A stretch of 8,455 nucleotides of DNA from positions 1 through 8,455 of the forward strand of contig JAISVO010000028.1 of NCBI GenBank assembly GCA_031271525.1, in the 5' to 3' direction. Each line of letters opens with the position of its first letter. Position 1 is the stretch's first letter. This stretch comes from Oscillospiraceae bacterium. GTDB lineage: Bacteria > Bacillota > Clostridia > Oscillospirales > UBA929. A program made the translations under genes and the position numbers. Below are positions 1 to 6,299 of this stretch, one piece after another. The notes under the pieces are model-generated. The model was not told where the DNA came from. It searched no databases and saw nothing but the letters and a program-made list of their open reading frames with translations.

Positions 1-255
1 ATACAGAAACCGCGTCTCTGGTTCTTCACCACAAAGACGGCAAAACAGTACCACTCGGTACGCTTCCAAGACGGCGACTGTCTGGTGTTCGGTAAAGAGA
101 CCGCCGGACTGCCAGACGAAATCCTTAACGCCTACCCCGATTCCTGCCTCCGGCTTCCGATGCTGCCGAAAACCCGGAGCCTGAACCTCTCCAACTCGGT
201 CGCCGTCGCGCTGTTCGAGGCGCTTCGCCAGCAAGGCTTTCCGGAGATGATATAG
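1..255 (+). CDS. trmL: tRNA (cytidine/uridine-2'-O-)-methyltransferase TrmL, C-terminal part
   Basis: This is the last 84 codons of a SPOUT-class RNA methyltransferase; the start lies left of the window. TrmL uses S-adenosylmethionine to methylate the 2'-O of the wobble nucleotide (position 34) of certain leucine tRNAs in the cytoplasm. The fragment carries the two C-terminal motifs of the trefoil knot that bind the methyl donor: FGKETAGLP (fragment residues 31-39) and a stretch from RLPML to the SLNLSNSVAVAL signature (about 54-75). The protein ends soon after in the usual short helix (ALRQQGFPEM). Reading is open from base 1 to TAG at 253-255. The family call is firm. The exact tRNA target is inferred from the family, because the N-terminal half cannot be seen. 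A gap of 212 bases separates it from the next gene. Confidence 0.9.
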   Translation: MQKPRLWFFTTKTAKQYHSVRFQDGDCLVFGKETAGLPDEILNAYPDSCLRLPMLPKTRSLNLSNSVAVALFEALRQQGFPEMI

Positions 256-467
256 CAACGGAGAATAAAGCGGCTGTTTGGGTTGATCAACATCTGGTTT
301 CTCCTCTCCCTGCCCTCTCCGCTATTTATAACCTTGTATTTTTTTATCCCCTCGTTCCCTTTCCGTCTGGCGGTCCGTCTGCGATTTTTTGAATAATCTA
401 CGGCATTTCCTGTATCGCGGTATTGTATATTAAATTACTATCTCGATGGTCAAAAGGATGAGTAGCC

Positions 468-1238
468 ATGCTCTTAGCCCTCGACATGGGCAACACCAAC
501 ATCCTCGCGGGTGTGTACGACGGCGAGGAGCTTGTCTGCACGGCGCGGGTGCACACCGCCCATTGGCGCACCGCCGATGAATGGGCCGTGCTCCTCCGCG
601 ATATACTGTCTATGCGAGGTGTGGATGTAAGCGGTATTGACGGCGTCATTCTCAGTTCGGTGGCGTGGCCTGTCACCGACGCTCTCCGGAACGGGATCAA
701 GCTGTTCAGCGGGATCGACCCCTTTGTCGTCGGCCCGGGGCTGAAGACGGGGCTACACATCGCGATCGACAACCCGGCGCAGCTCGGCAGCGACATGGTC
801 TGCAACGCCGTCGCGGCGCTCGCGGCTGCTAAACCGCCGTTGATTATCTTCGATATGGGCACCGCCACCACGATGAGTGTCCTCGACCAGACCGGAAAGT
901 TTATTGGCGGCGCGATCCTTCCGGGGCTGGTTACCTCTCTGGAGGCACTGAGCGCGAAAGCGGCACAACTCCCGAAAATCAGTGTTGAAACACCCGATAG
1001 GGTAATCGGGCGGAATACGGTGGACTGTATGCGCTCAGGCGCGGTCTACGGCACCGCCTCAATGCTGGACGGCTTGATCGAACGCACCGAGGAGGAATTG
1101 GGTGCGAAGTGTGCCGTTCTCGCTACGGGGGGCTTAAGTGAGCGGATCGCCAACAAGATGCGCCGCAAGGTGACGCACGCCCCCGCGCTATTGCTAGAAG
1201 GGCTGCGGTTAATCTACCGGAAAAACACTGTTGCATAG
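468..1238 (+). CDS. coaX: Type III pantothenate kinase CoaX
   Basis: CoaX phosphorylates pantothenate with ATP to 4'-phosphopantothenate, the first step of CoA synthesis, in the cytoplasm. At 256 residues it has the normal family length. The N-terminal phosphate-binding motif of the ASKHA fold is present (LDMGNTN, residues 5-11). So are PGLKTGL (90-96) and the second phosphate motif DMGTATT (129-135), followed by GGAILPGL (147-154) and the C-terminal ATGGLS (219-224). The motif that usually reads GADR reads GSDM here (107-110). The catalytic Asp109 is kept but the following Arg is Met, which may be a lineage trait. The ATG at 468 is supported by AAAGGA at 453-458. I see no convincing promoter in 256-467; TATATT at 426-431 lacks a good -35. 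The downstream transporter gene fits pantothenate salvage. Type III enzymes are typically not feedback-inhibited by CoA (family knowledge). Confidence 0.95.
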   Translation: MLLALDMGNTNILAGVYDGEELVCTARVHTAHWRTADEWAVLLRDILSMRGVDVSGIDGVILSSVAWPVTDALRNGIKLFSGIDPFVVGPGLKTGLHIAIDNPAQLGSDMVCNAVAALAAAKPPLIIFDMGTATTMSVLDQTGKFIGGAILPGLVTSLEALSAKAAQLPKISVETPDRVIGRNTVDCMRSGAVYGTASMLDGLIERTEEELGAKCAVLATGGLSERIANKMRRKVTHAPALLLEGLRLIYRKNTVA

Positions 1239-1270
1239 CGGCTCCACGAGCCGTTTGCATAAATTTATGC
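1239..1270. promoter_or_regulatory. Hairpin followed by a 14-base palindrome between coaX and the transporter gene
   Basis: Directly after the coaX stop codon is a perfect 6-bp stem with a 3-base loop (CGGCTC, CAC, GAGCCG at 1239-1253). Three bases later comes a perfect 14-base palindrome, GCATAAATTTATGC (1257-1270). The word TTGCATA occurs at 1231-1237 and again at 1255-1261. The hairpin is followed by only three T residues, so it is a poor intrinsic terminator. The palindrome has the form of a dimeric repressor site and lies 40 bases before the transporter start. Alternatively, the two elements could act in the mRNA to stabilise or process the coaX-transporter transcript. The symmetry is directly visible; the function is inference. 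Confidence 0.4.
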
Positions 1271-1310
1271 GCTGTATCCCGAACAGGAACAGCAGCAAGG
1301 AGGAAATCCC

Positions 1311-1871
1311 ATGCAAATCGCAAAGAACCGTAAGACCCTGCAAATCGCCCTCTTCTCGGCAATCATCATCGTGATGACCTTCGTCCCCTACCTCGGCTAT
1401 ATCTCCTACGGCGTATTGTCGATCACTACCCTCCACCTACCGGTCCTGCTGGGCGGGATCCTCTTGGGGCCGGCGGCGGCGCTCATTCTCTCCGCCGTGT
1501 GGGGCGTCACCTGTCTGATCAACGCTTTCCTGATCAACCCGATCGAGGGCGCGATCTTCCTCGATCCGCGTATCTCGGTCGTCCCCCGCCTCTTGGTCGG
1601 CGTCGTCCTAGTACTCCTCTCACTGACCCTGATGCGGTCAAAACTTCCTCTCTGGCTCCGCGCCTCGGTCTGCGCAGGAATTGGAACCCTGTCCAACACC
1701 GTCTTTGTCTTAAGCGCTATCGGCTTGTTCGCCGGGGATACCATTGTTCCGCTGGGCGATACCCTCCGGTCGATCCTCCAAATCGTCATCAGCATCAACG
1801 GGGTTGTGGAACTGGGGCTTGCCGTCGTGTTGATCCCCATCCTCGCAGTCCGGCTCAAAAAGGTCATTTGA
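1311..1871 (+). CDS. ECF transporter S component, probably for pantothenate (PanT-like)
   Basis: This 186-residue, very hydrophobic protein has about five to six membrane segments (roughly 10-30, 35-57, 58-75, 90-108, 115-140 and 153-180). That size and layout fit the substrate-binding S component of an energy-coupling-factor vitamin transporter. The N-terminal helix QIALFSAIII (11-20) has the small-residue pattern through which S components dock on the EcfT subunit. The segment ITTLHLPVLLGGILLGP (38-54) followed by WGVTCLINAF is typical of the S-component group linked to pantothenate. No EcfA or EcfT gene is nearby, so it would use a shared energising module encoded elsewhere (group II type). 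The start is set by a strong AAGGAGGAAAT just upstream of the ATG at 1311. The substrate is inferred mainly from its place 72 bases after coaX; another vitamin cannot be excluded. Confidence 0.8.
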   Translation: MQIAKNRKTLQIALFSAIIIVMTFVPYLGYISYGVLSITTLHLPVLLGGILLGPAAALILSAVWGVTCLINAFLINPIEGAIFLDPRISVVPRLLVGVVLVLLSLTLMRSKLPLWLRASVCAGIGTLSNTVFVLSAIGLFAGDTIVPLGDTLRSILQIVISINGVVELGLAVVLIPILAVRLKKVI

Positions 1872-1897
1872 CAGCCCGTGTCTTGCTATGGTATAGT
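1868..1897 (+). promoter_or_regulatory. Strong housekeeping-sigma promoter for the downstream four-gene operon
   Basis: A perfect -35 box, TTGACA (1868-1873), is followed by an 18-base spacer and a -10 box TATAGT (1892-1897). The -10 is extended by TG one base upstream (1889-1890). The -35 box overlaps the TGA stop of the transporter gene (1869-1871), so the promoter is partly inside coding DNA. Transcription should start near 1904, giving a leader of about 27 bases before the GTG at 1931. It would separate expression of the 1931-5235 genes from coaX and the transporter. The match to the vegetative consensus is direct; activity is inferred. Confidence 0.75.
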
Positions 1898-1930
1898 TAA
1901 CCCAATCATTTTGAATTGAGGTGACGCCGC

Positions 1931-2233
1931 GTGGCAACCCCCAAGAAGAAGACCGACGGGCTTCTTTATAAAGGCCATCCCTTGCGCCGCAAGGATACCT
2001 TGGTGTATTACGGCAGTATGGCGGAGAAGTACATCGTCATGATGCAGATTTTGGACAGCGCTGAAAAAAACGGCGTTAAGGTACCCTCCCGCGTCTCGCT
2101 TGAACTGCAGATGACCGATCCCGACCTCCGGAGCAGGGACCGTGTTTTGAAGAAGAGCGAGAAGGAAGGGCTGTATTCGGCGATTGACGTAGGTTCGGTC
2201 TGGCTGGAACGCGCCCTCGAAGGTAAAGCGTGA
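1931..2233 (+). CDS. Conserved-looking uncharacterised small protein (100 residues)
   Basis: I cannot assign a function to this protein. It is soluble-looking, charged and free of cysteine, with no signal peptide or membrane segment. The N-terminus is lysine-rich (ATPKKKTD). Next is a tyrosine- and basic-rich stretch (LLYKGHPLRRKDTLVYYGSM, 11-30) and then a likely helix, EKYIVMMQIL (32-41). The C-terminal half is charged and contains a Lys/Glu-rich segment, KKSEKEGLY. It resembles small hypothetical proteins I associate with clostridia, but I know no domain name for it. The GTG start at 1931 is supported by GAGGTG (1917-1922) at good spacing; the competing GTG at 1921 is in another frame. It is the first gene after the promoter at 1868-1897. 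Its stop overlaps the GTG of the next gene (GTGA, 2230-2233), implying translational coupling to the TsaC-CoaE fusion. Confidence 0.8.
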   Translation: MATPKKKTDGLLYKGHPLRRKDTLVYYGSMAEKYIVMMQILDSAEKNGVKVPSRVSLELQMTDPDLRSRDRVLKKSEKEGLYSAIDVGSVWLERALEGKA

Positions 2234-3375
2234 CCCCGGAAGCGGCGCTTCTGCGTAACGGCGGGCTGGTCGCGGTCCCCACTGAAACGGTCTACGGACT
2301 GTGCGCCGACGCATCCAATCCCGAGGCGATCCGCCGTGTTTTCACCGTAAAAGGACGGGATGAGGGGAAACCCTTACCCGTCCTTGTGTCCGGACCCGAA
2401 GACGCCGCCCGGCTCTGCGAGGCCTCCCCCAAGGTTCTAACCGTCATACGGCGGTTCTGGCCGGGTCCGCTGACACTAGTCCTTCCGTTGAAATCGGGCG
2501 TTCTCCCTCCCTCCGTCACGGGGGGATTAACCACCGTCGGGCTGCGTTGTTCGGCGCACCCGTTGACCCTCGCGCTGCTGAAAGAGGTTGGTACTCCTTT
2601 GGTACTCACCTCGGCAAACCTCTCCGGGCAGCCCGAGCCAACCTCGGCGGAAGATGTAACCATCCCGGTTGACGCGGTTTTGGACGGCGGCAGATCGAAT
2701 GTCGGCAGACCGTCCCATGTGCTGGATCTTTCGCTGGCCCGTCCCGAGATTCTTCGCTACGGAGCTCTCACTATCGGCCTCACCGGCGGCAGCGGCGCGG
2801 GAAAATCGGCGGTTCTGCGGCGGCTGAGCGAACTGGGCTGTCACACAATCAACGCCGACGAGGTGTATGGCAGACTGCTGGACAACGACCCCGACATGCG
2901 GGACATGCTGTTCGGGCGGTTCCCCGCAATCTTTCCCGCGCGCAAATCACTGCCTGACCGGGTGAAGCTGCGGGGGCTTGTGTTCCATGATCCCGAAGCG
3001 CTCGCCGCCCTGAACGCGATCACCCATCCCTTCGTCCTGCGGGAGATACGGCGGGAGCTTGCAAGTTTGGTTCTCCGGGAGGGTTTGACCGTTCCGGTCG
3101 CGGTTGAGGCAATTGCGCTGATCGAGAGCGGCTTTTCTAAGATGTGCGGCGTCACGCTGGGCGTGACCGCACCCGAAGAGGATAGAATCTCGCGCATCGC
3201 CGCACGGGATGGTCTGACCCGTAGCGACGTGCTTCTGCGAATCAAAAGCCAGCCCCCGGACAGCTTCTACCGCGAGCGCTGTACCGAAATAATTGAGAAT
3301 ATCGGATCGGAGAGCGAGCTTCGGAACAAAGTCGACACGTTTTGGGAAAAATACAGTTCTGAACGGGGAAAATGA
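2230..3375 (+). CDS. Fused L-threonylcarbamoyladenylate synthase (TsaC/YrdC) - dephospho-CoA kinase (CoaE)
   Basis: This 381-residue protein joins two complete enzymes of different pathways. Residues 1 to about 181 are a YrdC/TsaC domain, which makes threonylcarbamoyl-AMP from threonine, bicarbonate and ATP for tRNA t6A37. Visible motifs are VPTETVYGL (16-24), KGRDEGKPL with Lys41, Arg43 and Lys47, WPGPLTLVL (77-85) and TSANLSG (127-133). The usual STV-D motif reads SHVLD (162-166). Residues 182-381 are dephospho-CoA kinase, the last step of CoA synthesis. They contain a P-loop GLTGGSGAGKS (183-193), NADE (208-211; usually DAD, second Asp kept as Asp210), FG (228-229), DR (243-244), ITHP (264-267), an ALIESG version of the PLL-E motif, RIAARDGLT (322-330) and a terminal IIEN. 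The two domains meet with essentially no linker. No in-frame start with a good ribosome site lies near the junction. The GTG start at 2230 overlaps the upstream stop. Domain calls are firm; activity of each half is inferred. Confidence 0.92.
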   Translation: MTPEAALLRNGGLVAVPTETVYGLCADASNPEAIRRVFTVKGRDEGKPLPVLVSGPEDAARLCEASPKVLTVIRRFWPGPLTLVLPLKSGVLPPSVTGGLTTVGLRCSAHPLTLALLKEVGTPLVLTSANLSGQPEPTSAEDVTIPVDAVLDGGRSNVGRPSHVLDLSLARPEILRYGALTIGLTGGSGAGKSAVLRRLSELGCHTINADEVYGRLLDNDPDMRDMLFGRFPAIFPARKSLPDRVKLRGLVFHDPEALAALNAITHPFVLREIRRELASLVLREGLTVPVAVEAIALIESGFSKMCGVTLGVTAPEEDRISRIAARDGLTRSDVLLRIKSQPPDSFYRERCTEIIENIGSESELRNKVDTFWEKYSSERGK

Positions 3376-3376
3376 T

Positions 3377-3862
3377 ATGAGCCACACGATCCGGGTCAGC
3401 GCGAGGGCGATTGTGTTGCACGAGAACGCTGTTTTGCTCAACGAATTTGATAACGGTCTGTATTACAATTTCCCCGGCGGCGGCATTGAGGAGAGCGAAA
3501 CAGCGAAGCAGGCGGTCGTCCGCGAGGTGCTGGAGGAGACGGGACTGACAGTGGACGCCGGGGATTTGGTGTTCGCCCTCGAATATGAACCGAAGAGCTG
3601 TCGCGGTATTTACGGTGGCCGGGCGCATATCAGTTTCTTTTTCCGATGCGATTGGAATCGCTCGGTTGCGTCGCGGGGTATTACCGAGCCGGACAGAAAT
3701 CCCGAGAACCCGTCCGTCACATCGGCGGTAAAGTGGGTCAAGCTAGCCGATTTACCTGCGATCAACTTGGTTCCGAACATTGCAAAGCCGTTGCTAGACT
3801 ATAGCGTGACCGGTAGTTTTACCCCCTCCTTCTGGGAAGAATGCGATCATATTGAATCATAA
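3377..3862 (+). CDS. NUDIX hydrolase
   Basis: NUDIX enzymes hydrolyse nucleoside diphosphates linked to another group, such as oxidised nucleotides, NDP-sugars or CoA derivatives, using Mg2+. The 161-residue protein contains a perfect NUDIX box at residues 35-57: Gly35, Glu41, Arg49-Glu50, Glu53-Glu54 and Gly56. It is preceded by YNFPGGG (30-36), the usual entry into the box. The C-terminal part (VKWVKLADLPAINL) is the family's normal closing strand and helix. I place the start at the ATG at 3377, one base after the upstream stop, because GGGGAA (3365-3370) lies just before it and the homology begins there. An in-frame ATG at 3293 would add 28 residues that merely overlap the end of CoaE. The substrate cannot be read from the sequence. 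CoA-cleaving NUDIX proteins carry an additional signature that I do not see. Confidence 0.92.
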   Translation: MSHTIRVSARAIVLHENAVLLNEFDNGLYYNFPGGGIEESETAKQAVVREVLEETGLTVDAGDLVFALEYEPKSCRGIYGGRAHISFFFRCDWNRSVASRGITEPDRNPENPSVTSAVKWVKLADLPAINLVPNIAKPLLDYSVTGSFTPSFWEECDHIES

Positions 3863-3876
3863 AGGAGATTGATAAC

Positions 3877-5235
3877 ATGAGCAGTTCCCTTCTGCGCACG
3901 CCGAAATCGGTGTTCGACCGCCTAGGTAAAGAGAGCGTCACCGAGGCGGAACGGTATTCCGTCGGCTACAAAGCTTATTTGGACGCCGGGAAAACCGAGC
4001 GGGAATGCGTAACCGAGGCGGTCAGGCAGGCGGTCACACACGGCTACACAGAATTCCAAAAAGGAAGCAACAGCAAAAAACTGTATGTCACCCAGCACGG
4101 CAAGTCGGTCATGCTGATCCGGCGCGGCAAAAAGCCGTTGGCGGCGGGTCTTCGGATGGTAGCGGCGCACATCGACTCCCCCCGGATCGACCTCAAGGCA
4201 TACCCGCTGTATGAGCAGGAGGGCTTTGCCTTGCTGAAGACGCACTACTACGGCGGTATCAAGAAGTATCACTGGATGGCAACCCCGCTCGAACTGCGCG
4301 GCGTCGTCTATCTCGCGGACGGTAAAAAGGTGGAAATAACTCCCGAACCGGATGACCCGATCCTGTTTATCTCGGATATCCTCCCCCATCTGGGTGCTGA
4401 GCAGGGCAAGAAAGTCCTTTCCGAGGCGTTCCCCGGGGAAGATCTGAACATCACGGTGGGTTCGCTCCCCGAAGGCGACGAAAAGGAAAATCGAATTAAG
4501 CTGACCGTCATGACGATCCTGAATCAGCGATACGGTATGATCGAGGACGATTTCCAGTCGGCGGAGTTGAGCTTGGTACCGGTCGGTAACGCGTGGGACG
4601 CCGGGCTGGACCGCTCGATGATCGGTGGTTACGGTCAGGACGACCGTTCCTGTGGGTACGCCGCGCTGCTCGCCCTCTTCGACGCGGACGAGCCGGAATA
4701 CACCGGCGTCTGCATCCTCGCGGATAAAGAGGAGATCGGTTCGGAGGGGATCACCGGGATGCAGAGCGCGTTCTACGACCAAGTGCTGGAGGACCTGTGC
4801 GAGACGGAGGGCGTGACCCTGCGGGATGTTTACCGCAGCAGTTTCTGCTTGTCCGGCGATGTGTGCAACGGTCTGGACCCCAACTTCGAGAGTGTCAGCG
4901 ATAAGAAAAACAACGCGAAGCTTGGCTTCGGACCCGGCGTCTTCAAGTATACCGGAACCCGGGGCAAAGCCGGCGCGTCCGACGCGTCCGCCGAGACAAT
5001 GTCCCGTCTGCGTCGTCTGCTGGATAATGCCGGGGTCTGCTGGCAGATGGGTGAGCTGGGGAAGGTCGATCAAGGCGGCGGCGGTACGGTGGCGAAGTAC
5101 CTCGCGGCCCGCAACATCGAGGTGGTGGACATCGGCGTCCCCGTTTTGAACATGCACGCGCCGATGGAAATCACCGCAAAGCTCGACTGCTGGCAGACGT
5201 ACAAGGCATTCTTGGCGTTGTACAACGAACGGTAA
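3877..5235 (+). CDS. M18-family zinc aminopeptidase
   Basis: M18 enzymes are large cytoplasmic dodecameric metallo-aminopeptidases that release N-terminal residues, often acidic or neutral, from peptides. At 452 residues this one fits the bacterial aminopeptidase-1 branch. The di-metal centre is intact: AAHIDSPRIDLK with His98 and Asp100, GQDDRSC with the bridging Asp255 or Asp256, DKEEIGSEG with Glu285 and Glu286, SGDVCNGLDPNF with Asp328, and MHAPME with His427. HYYGGIKKYHW (128-138) is also typical of the branch. No signal peptide is present. The start is fixed by AAAGGAG (3861-3867), which overlaps the stop codon of the NUDIX gene, with 14 bases between the two genes. It is the last gene of the operon and is followed by a strong terminator. 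Exact residue preference cannot be told from sequence. Confidence 0.95.
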   Translation: MSSSLLRTPKSVFDRLGKESVTEAERYSVGYKAYLDAGKTERECVTEAVRQAVTHGYTEFQKGSNSKKLYVTQHGKSVMLIRRGKKPLAAGLRMVAAHIDSPRIDLKAYPLYEQEGFALLKTHYYGGIKKYHWMATPLELRGVVYLADGKKVEITPEPDDPILFISDILPHLGAEQGKKVLSEAFPGEDLNITVGSLPEGDEKENRIKLTVMTILNQRYGMIEDDFQSAELSLVPVGNAWDAGLDRSMIGGYGQDDRSCGYAALLALFDADEPEYTGVCILADKEEIGSEGITGMQSAFYDQVLEDLCETEGVTLRDVYRSSFCLSGDVCNGLDPNFESVSDKKNNAKLGFGPGVFKYTGTRGKAGASDASAETMSRLRRLLDNAGVCWQMGELGKVDQGGGGTVAKYLAARNIEVVDIGVPVLNMHAPMEITAKLDCWQTYKAFLALYNER

Positions 5236-5325
5236 ACAGAACCCCTGTCTTCGTCATGGAGCGGAGATCGCAATCTGAAGGTAGAACCCCACGCATTTTC
5301 ATGATCTTTGCATGGTCAATTAAGT

Positions 5326-5369
5326 CGAAAGCATTGAAAACATTTGAGTTTTCAATGCTTTCGTATTTT
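5326..5369 (+). terminator. Intrinsic terminator of the aminopeptidase operon
   Basis: A perfect 16-bp inverted repeat (arms 5326-5341 and 5348-5363) encloses a 6-base loop, ATTTGA, and is followed by TATTTT. It lies about 90 bases after the aminopeptidase stop. The stem is unusually AT-rich for this window, so its strength comes from its length. On the minus strand it is followed by ACTTAATT and not a T-run, so it should act mainly on plus-strand transcription. Confidence 0.75.
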
Positions 5370-5447
5370 AACGGTCATAATATACGGAGCGGTGGAGTCT
5401 GTACATTGGAGGGCGGTTCAAGCGAATAGGGCTTTTGTCATCGGTCT

Positions 5448-5478
5448 AAAAAGGGAGCAGAGGAATTCCTCCGCTCCC
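5448..5478 (-). terminator. Intrinsic terminator of the pirin gene
   Basis: Read on the minus strand, a GGGAGC...GCTCCC stem encloses an inner GAGG/CCTC stem with an AATT loop and one mismatch pair. It is followed directly by TTTTT. On the plus strand the arms are 5453-5463 and 5468-5478, and the A-run is 5448-5452. It begins 23 bases after the pirin stop codon, as expected for a rho-independent terminator of that gene. Confidence 0.85.
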
Positions 5479-5501
5479 GCTGTTTATGGGATCCAAGCGC
5501 T

Positions 5502-6269
5502 CTACCAAGTCGGGGCGTTGTGCAGCCGGCTCTCTAGATTGTACTTCTTGTAGCAGTCGTCGTCATACGCCATTTCGATGACGATGAGGTGGCAGCCCGC
5601 CTCGGTTTCGATTGTGATACTCTCCTTGACGACCTCCAGCGCGTCCCTTTCGGTCAGACGGATATCCCCCACGGAGGCGTCCCCTTCCAAGCAAACCAGA
5701 TACGCCTGCCGATTGTTTCCGACCTCGAAGTGTATCTTCCCGCCGGCACCCAAGATGGTCGAGTAGACGTTGATGTCTTGATGCACCTTGATCGGCGCGT
5801 CATTTTCGTCGTTGTCATACCCCGTCGCGATGGGCAGCCATTTGCCGACCCGATCCTCAAGGTTGAAGCGGTAGTCGCCGTAGTTCGGCTCATAACCCCG
5901 TCTGTCGGGCAAAATCCAAATCTGGGTAAACCGTAAGTCATCGTTCTCCTGCAGATTGTACTCGCTGTGGAACACCCCGGTACCGGCAGACATGTACTGC
6001 GACTGCCCCCGTGTCAAGGTATGCGCGTTTCCCATACTGTCCTTGTGCGACAGCTCGCCTTCCACCACATACGAGATGATCTCCATGTCCTGATGCGGGT
6101 GGGGACCAAATCCCTCTCCCGCCTTTACGATGTCGTCGTTGAAGACGCGCAGGACGCCGAACCGCAGATTCATCGGATTGTAGTACTCCGCGAAAGAAAA
6201 GTGGAAATGGCTGTCCAGCCATCCGTGCTGCCCGCGCCCCATCTTTCTGTGGTCCACGTGTTTGAGCAT
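5502..6269 (-). CDS. Pirin-family bicupin protein
   Basis: Pirins are metal-binding double-cupin proteins. Some oxidise quercetin-like flavonoids, and others act as redox-responsive partners of transcription or metabolic proteins. The 255-residue product has the N-terminal family signature (FHFSFAEYYNP, 22-32). All four metal ligands are present: His57 and His59 in GPHPHQDMEI, and His101 and Glu103 in GTGVFHSEYN. The second cupin follows (about 160-255) and ends in a Tyr/Asp/Asn-rich tail. The ATG at 6269 is chosen because GGGAGG lies about seven bases upstream on the minus strand and the family begins at this point. A longer reading from 6323 would add 18 residues and bury the promoter. The gene is divergent from the CDGSH/peroxiredoxin operon and has its own terminator. 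The ligands support a quercetinase-like metal site, but the in-cell substrate is unknown. Confidence 0.92.
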   Translation of the reverse strand: MLKHVDHRKMGRGQHGWLDSHFHFSFAEYYNPMNLRFGVLRVFNDDIVKAGEGFGPHPHQDMEIISYVVEGELSHKDSMGNAHTLTRGQSQYMSAGTGVFHSEYNLQENDDLRFTQIWILPDRRGYEPNYGDYRFNLEDRVGKWLPIATGYDNDENDAPIKVHQDINVYSTILGAGGKIHFEVGNNRQAYLVCLEGDASVGDIRLTERDALEVVKESITIETEAGCHLIVIEMAYDDDCYKKYNLESRLHNAPTW

Positions 6270-6299
6270 GACACAACCTCCCTGTCTTTGTATGATGCA

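Noticed and set aside
282..291. GTTGATCAAC ten-base palindrome in the trmL-coaX gap
   Set aside because: It is short, far from any start codon and likely to occur by chance; nothing links it to regulation.
331..392. T-runs after trmL as intrinsic terminators
   Set aside because: Two T-runs occur (near 339-346 and 385-390), but I find no solid GC-rich stem directly before either; only a weak long-range AGCGG/CCGCT pairing is possible.
3293..3376. Upstream in-frame ATG extending the NUDIX protein by 28 residues
   Set aside because: The extension overlaps the CoaE coding end and lies before the normal family start; the ATG at 3377 has a good ribosome site.
3922..5157. A long (411-codon) open frame on the minus strand opposite the M18 aminopeptidase
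   Set aside because: It is antisense to an intact, motif-complete metallopeptidase, has no recognisable motifs or ribosome site, and is expected from the codon bias of GC-rich coding DNA.
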